Positions 60,264-64,000 of a stretch of DNA of 64,000 nt are shown piece by piece. Source of the stretch: Candidatus Obscuribacterales bacterium (GTDB lineage Bacteria > Cyanobacteriota > Vampirovibrionia > Obscuribacterales > Obscuribacteraceae); assembly GCA_019752635.1 (NCBI GenBank), contig JAIELX010000073.1:1-64000 (forward strand), given 5' to 3'. The position numbers and the translations under genes were made by a program. The number at the start of each line of letters is the position of its first letter. The first letter of the stretch is position 1. Below the pieces are notes generated by a model that did no database searches, was not told the DNA's origin, and worked only from the letters and a program-made list of their open reading frames with translations.

Positions 60264-61589
60264 ATGCGCAATCGGATGCTTTTGCTGGGTTTGACTGTAG
60301 CCGCGTGGCTTTGCATCAAGACCATCGACTATCTTCTTCCGTGGTCGGCTTTCTTGGTGCTTCTATGCGGAATTGTGCTGATCATGATTGCCCACACTTT
60401 GTGGATGCTGCTGGCACAAAGGCGCGAAGCAAGATTGTGTAAAAGCGGGCGAGGGAAGTCCGTCGGCACCGCGAGTGATACTGAGTGGATGCCTTCTGTT
60501 GATATTTTGATTCCAGCGAAGAACGAGTCTCGTGTCATCGAGAAAACTGTGCGTAACTTTTTCAATCTGGACTATCCGGATTACACTGTCTGTGTTATCG
60601 ATGATGCTTCCGACGATAGTATGCCGCAAGTGCTTGATCGCTTGTGCGAAGAGTTTCCGAGACTTCAATGCGTACGAAGACCTGCCGGTTCCGTTCCAGG
60701 AAAATCGGCCGGGTTGAACGATGCTTTGCCGATGTGTCGCTCTGAAGTCATCGCAGTGTTCGATGCTGATGCGTACGTCGAGCCCGATTTTCTTCGAAAA
60801 ATCTTGCCCGTTCTCGCTCCCGAACACGTGGGCGCAGTGCAAGCACAGAAGCGGATTTATCGCCATCAAACCACCTTGTTGCCGGAGTGCCAGGCGTCTG
60901 AGTACGCGCTGGACACATACTTCCAGGTGGGACGCGACCTCATCGGTGGTGCCGTTGAGCTGCGGGGCAATGGAGAGCTGATGAAGCGCAGCGCGCTGAT
61001 CGATGTCGGCGGATGGAACAACAAAGCCATTACGGACGATCTGGACCTGACCATGCGATTGCTACTGGCGAAGTGGGACGTTAAGTTCTCACCGGATACG
61101 GTGGTGTGGGAAGAAGCCGTCACGACCATACAGGGATTGATCAGGCAACGACGCCGTTGGGCGGAAGGCAGCATCCGTCGTTATCTGGACTACATCTTTC
61201 CTCTCAACTCGCTGTATCGACTTTCCATCGTCGAAAAAATCGACATTCTTGCTTTTCTTTCCGAGTTTGCAGTCCCCGGCCTGATGTTGTTGGAAATTGT
61301 CAGCGAAATCTTCCGCACATTGGCTGGCGAACCTGATTGCGCTCACCCCGGCTTTCTTCTGTTTGTTGCGCTGCTCACGTCGATGATCACGACAGTCAAT
61401 CTGTTCATCGCAATTCGGCTCTATCGCCCGGAGAAGCCTTTGCTCAATGCTATGGGGCACACAACCGTTGTGAACGCTTACATTTTTGCTCACTGGATTC
61501 CTTGCGTACTGGTTTCATTCGTCAACATCATGTTCAAGCAGGAAGCATCCAAATGGCATCGCACTGAGCACTTAGGTGGCTCTGCCTGA
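60264..61589 (+). CDS. Processive family 2 glycosyltransferase
   Basis: 441 residues. Two membrane segments at the start (~4-22, ~27-50), a cytoplasmic GT-A domain, and three or four membrane segments at the end, as in cellulose, chitin, hyaluronan and poly-GlcNAc synthases. The D, D, D, QxxRW set is complete: VIDDAS, FDADAY, ITDDLDL and RQRRRW. These enzymes build and export a polysaccharide at the inner membrane. Product not predictable. c-di-GMP could control it since cyclases are present elsewhere, but no PilZ domain is seen here. Confidence 0.92.
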   Translation: MRNRMLLLGLTVAAWLCIKTIDYLLPWSAFLVLLCGIVLIMIAHTLWMLLAQRREARLCKSGRGKSVGTASDTEWMPSVDILIPAKNESRVIEKTVRNFFNLDYPDYTVCVIDDASDDSMPQVLDRLCEEFPRLQCVRRPAGSVPGKSAGLNDALPMCRSEVIAVFDADAYVEPDFLRKILPVLAPEHVGAVQAQKRIYRHQTTLLPECQASEYALDTYFQVGRDLIGGAVELRGNGELMKRSALIDVGGWNNKAITDDLDLTMRLLLAKWDVKFSPDTVVWEEAVTTIQGLIRQRRRWAEGSIRRYLDYIFPLNSLYRLSIVEKIDILAFLSEFAVPGLMLLEIVSEIFRTLAGEPDCAHPGFLLFVALLTSMITTVNLFIAIRLYRPEKPLLNAMGHTTVVNAYIFAHWIPCVLVSFVNIMFKQEASKWHRTEHLGGSA

Positions 61590-61606
61590 GCGCAGGTGGA
61601 TCAAGC

Positions 61607-62482
61607 TTGCTGCTGCCGGCGCTTGCTGTGGTGGCATCGATTGTATCGCTCACTGTCGGCACGTCCTTCGGCAAAAGTCTCTTTGCTGAAATCGGTCCTC
61701 AAGGCACTGCCACTATGAGGGTAGTATTTGCCGCGGCAATCTTGCTGACTGCCTGGCGTCCCCGGTTAAGCGAGTTCTCTGCTTCCAACCTGCGTGCCAT
61801 CGCTCTCTATGGTGCGACACTTGGTCTGATGAATACGATGTTCTATATGTCCCTTGCGACTTTGCCAATTGGTATCGCAATTGCCATAGAGTTTACCGGA
61901 CCGCTCGCCCTGGCGGTGACTGCATCCAGGCGCATCATTGATTACGTTTGGGTCGGTTTCGCAGTGGCGGGTCTGCTGTTGTTGATACCGTTTCCTCAAG
62001 CCGGCGGTTCTGCGGTCGCACTCAATCCTGTGGGGATTGGCTTCGCCTTTGCCTCAGCAATACTGTGGGCGCTCTATATATTGTTTGGTCAGCGCCTCGG
62101 ACACATTCACGCCGGGCATGCCATGGCGATCGGAATGGTGGTGGCAAGCATGGTGGTGTTGCCGGTGGGCATAGCTGTCGCTGGAACGCGTTTGCTAGAT
62201 CCATCCTTGCTGACAGCAGGTTTCACCCTGGCGATTTTTTCCAGTGCGATTCCCTACAGCCTGGAGATGTATTCACTAAAGAGGTTGCCCAAACAAACTT
62301 TCGGAATCTTGTTAAGTCTTGAGCCTGCAATCGGAGCATTGAGCGGTATGTTCGTGCTCAATGAAAAACTGACCGTTCTTCAGTGGATAGCTATCGGCTC
62401 GGTGATGATCGCTTCGATCGGCAGCGCAACTGGTACTAGAGGAAGGGAAGGTGAGTTACCTGTTGCTGGACCTGAGGTATAA
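61607..62482 (+). CDS. DMT/EamA-family permease (RhtA-like)
   Basis: 291 residues with ten predicted membrane segments and the two-repeat EamA layout. TTG 61607 has AGGTGGA upstream and is the only sensible start. Second-half marks FSSAIPYSLEMYSLKRLPKQTFGILLSLEPAIGAL (in parts) match the RhtA group that exports threonine and homoserine. 17 bp after the GT2 gene and probably in the same operon, but exporter of what is open. Confidence 0.88.
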   Translation: MLLPALAVVASIVSLTVGTSFGKSLFAEIGPQGTATMRVVFAAAILLTAWRPRLSEFSASNLRAIALYGATLGLMNTMFYMSLATLPIGIAIAIEFTGPLALAVTASRRIIDYVWVGFAVAGLLLLIPFPQAGGSAVALNPVGIGFAFASAILWALYILFGQRLGHIHAGHAMAIGMVVASMVVLPVGIAVAGTRLLDPSLLTAGFTLAIFSSAIPYSLEMYSLKRLPKQTFGILLSLEPAIGALSGMFVLNEKLTVLQWIAIGSVMIASIGSATGTRGREGELPVAGPEV

Positions 62483-63168
62483 AGTCAACAGGTTCAGTTA
62501 ACTTTGAGGACAAGAGCTTGAATCCGCTTAGTGTCCTTTTCGTCGGAATGTCCCGGCTGGTGGCTAAATGCACGTATTGGAGAAATCTGGTCTTCATAGG
62601 CTATCACCGGGCCCGTCATCGAAGAGCATTGTTAACAATGCAAATGAATTGCAATGGGCTGAATACATGCTTCAGATAATCAACAGGGTCTACTGACCAA
62701 CGGGAACTGCCGCATGATACTTGCGGCAGGGAGCTGCCTACGGTTTACTGTGGAGTCCCCGTGACCCCGTGGGTGGTGGTACCCCGCCCGTGGTGGCTAC
62801 TGTAGTCGTCAGGTATCAGATGCGGTGCGTTCGGATTGATGTCCAGCATTAGGGACGTCAAGTAATCAGCGCCTCGCTTGCCAAGCACGGCGGGCATCTC
62901 GACACTTGCCAACTATTGAAGACCTCGTTGGATATACCCCTTATATTGAATGTCATTTATCGGTCGGAACCGTGTCGTTATACAAAAAGATTTTGAAATG
63001 GCTCAGATCCGCCGAAGCCCGCCCATACTCGACCTTTTCGATGTCAGCAGCAAATACCGGACGCAAAACACAATCTAGACCTCTTGCGGAAAATGGGTAC
63101 AATGGTCATGTCTTGAGGCCGGTGTGGCCCTGGATTGTTCAGATGATTGCTAAGAGATGGAGATTTTC
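62483..63168. other. Gene-free region (686 bp)
   Basis: After the permease. Contains a hairpin CTGCCGC/GCGGCAG (62707-62713 and 62723-62729) and a GT/GC-rich stretch around 62760-62810. No coding frame with a ribosome site or family match. The promoter of the small exported proteins probably lies toward its right end. Confidence 0.45.
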
Positions 63169-63561
63169 ATGGTAAGGAAATTAGCGACCTCTTTTGTATT
63201 GGCTTCGACCTTGGTCGGCGCCCTGGTTGCTCCTTCGTTTGCCGCTGATGACAGCACGTTCCAATCCATTGTCTTCTTTCCGGTTCGCTTACTAGGATCG
63301 GCGACAGGCACTGTGATCGGCGTTCCTGAAGGCGCCGTCAAAGATGGTGTCAAGGGTTCGATGTTGGCAACTAAGTGGGTAGCTGAGAAACTCGGCGACG
63401 AAGACGGCACCTATCAAACATGGGCCGGCGCAATGCTCGGCGGTCCGTTCGGTTTGGCCGGCGGAATGGCATACGGCACCTTCGATGGTGGCTGGCATGG
63501 TATGAAGACTGGCTACGAAAAGCCGTTTTCGAAGGATTCGTTCACATTCAAGGACGAGTAG
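63169..63561 (+). CDS. Small exported Gly-rich protein, paralogue A
   Basis: 130 residues from ATG 63169 with GGAG 7 nt upstream. Signal peptide ending in SFAA (~26). Mature part has weakly hydrophobic Gly-rich helices of glycine-zipper type (GSATGTVIGVPEGAV, GGPFGLAGGMAYGTF) and ends GWHGMKTGYEKPFSKDSF. No named family recognised. A paralogue follows 86 bp downstream, so the pair arose by tandem duplication. Confidence 0.85.
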   Translation: MVRKLATSFVLASTLVGALVAPSFAADDSTFQSIVFFPVRLLGSATGTVIGVPEGAVKDGVKGSMLATKWVAEKLGDEDGTYQTWAGAMLGGPFGLAGGMAYGTFDGGWHGMKTGYEKPFSKDSFTFKDE

Positions 63562-63647
63562 GGATGGACACGACTGGGTAACTAGTCTATTGTTTGTAAA
63601 CCGGGGGTGGTGTGATACCATCCTCGGTTGCAAGGTGGTAAGGAGCT

Positions 63648-64000
63648 ATGAACAAAAAATCTATTATGTTGTCCCTTGCGGCTGCACTTTCGCTCACTAC
63701 GACACTTCCGTCGTATGCGGCCGATAGCGCGCTCGGAGGCATTGCTAGCTTTTTCGGTTCCACTACGGCCGTCATTCTCGACGTGCCGCAGGGAATCATT
63801 GTAGATACTCTCTGGAGAAGTCCTCTGAAGACTCAGCGTAACCTCGCTGAGAAATTCGGAGACGAAAAAGGATTCCAGCAAAATGTTGCAGCCGCCGTCA
63901 TCGGCGTTCCTGTTGGCATGGTGTGGGGAGTCCCCGCAGGTGCGCTTCGCGGAGCAAAACACGGAATGGGTACTGGCTGGGAGAAACCTTTCAGCACAGA
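63648..64000 (+). CDS. Small exported Gly-rich protein, paralogue B (3' end cut by window)
   Basis: Starts at ATG 63648 (AGGAG 2 nt before, unusually close) and is open to the window end, 117 residues visible. Signal peptide ends near SYAA (~25). It matches paralogue A in layout: a first hydrophobic stretch with DVPQGIIVD, AEKFGDEKG against AEKLGDEDG, VIGVPVGMVWGVPAGA, then H-GMGTGWEKPFS against HGMKTGYEKPFS. The stop lies outside the window. Confidence 0.85.
   Translation, partial: MNKKSIMLSLAAALSLTTTLPSYAADSALGGIASFFGSTTAVILDVPQGIIVDTLWRSPLKTQRNLAEKFGDEKGFQQNVAAAVIGVPVGMVWGVPAGALRGAKHGMGTGWEKPFST

Overview
The window looks like a chromosomal segment of a Gram-negative bacterium with roughly balanced GC. 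Two genes of the lipid A route, fabZ and lpxA, sit together, so an LPS-type outer membrane is likely. A stand-alone KaiB-like protein, many Hanks-type kinases, TPR proteins and very long multidomain proteins fit a large-genome non-photosynthetic relative of Cyanobacteria (Vampirovibrionia/Melainabacteria, Obscuribacter-like). That placement is an inference from gene content; there is no rRNA here to prove it. No insertion sequence, integrase, prophage or CRISPR array was seen.

Layout. 1-2.8 kb: a cut-off M19 dipeptidase converging on a kinase-like protein. 3.1-13.1 kb: six genes on the + strand with tight or overlapping junctions (repeat protein with a papain-like C-terminus, LysM-like protein, two membrane-anchored Ser/Thr kinases, a TPR protein and a membrane protein). 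13.2-18.7 kb: NCS1 permease, a 53-residue membrane protein, KaiB-like, thioredoxin-like, rhodanese and FAH-family genes. 18.9 kb: tRNA-Leu(UAA), then about 0.9 kb without genes. 19.9-24.5 kb: exported TPR-matrixin protease, an exported formylglycine-generating-enzyme-like protein, and a Pro/Gly/Cys repeat protein. 24.6-28.1 kb: a REC/HPt/GGDEF protein, a single-domain response regulator and a DUF3060 protein. 28.4-31.3 kb: NTF2-like pseudogene and an SGNH + MBOAT acyl-transfer pair. 31.5-35.7 kb: RtcB, DUF1963, S4 and GGDEF-EAL genes.

35.8-36.9 kb: a PerR-type regulator with a near-consensus PerR box in its promoter, followed by rubrerythrin. 37.0-41.8 kb: TraB-family, VIT-family and DUF2252 proteins. 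42-45 kb: small coiled-coil proteins beside a kinase-TM-TPR protein. 45.1-46.5 kb: VOC protein and tryptophan 2,3-dioxygenase. 46.8-54.3 kb: one 2,494-residue protein with a hydrophobic middle, an FHA-like segment and a transglutaminase-like Cys-His-Asp triad. 54.4-62.5 kb: metallophosphoesterase with altered metal motifs, folE, fabZ-lpxA, MFS transporter, processive GT2 and a DMT permease. The right edge has two paralogous small exported proteins, the second cut by the window.

Functionally the window is rich in signalling (five kinase-fold proteins including DUF2252, two c-di-GMP proteins, a PerR regulon core) and in envelope or secreted proteins. The least familiar parts are the 3.1-13.1 kb kinase operon, the 2,494-residue protein, and the protease-FGE-repeat protein neighbourhood at 19.9-24.5 kb. 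Start codons were moved inward from the longest reading frame wherever a better ribosome binding site supported it.
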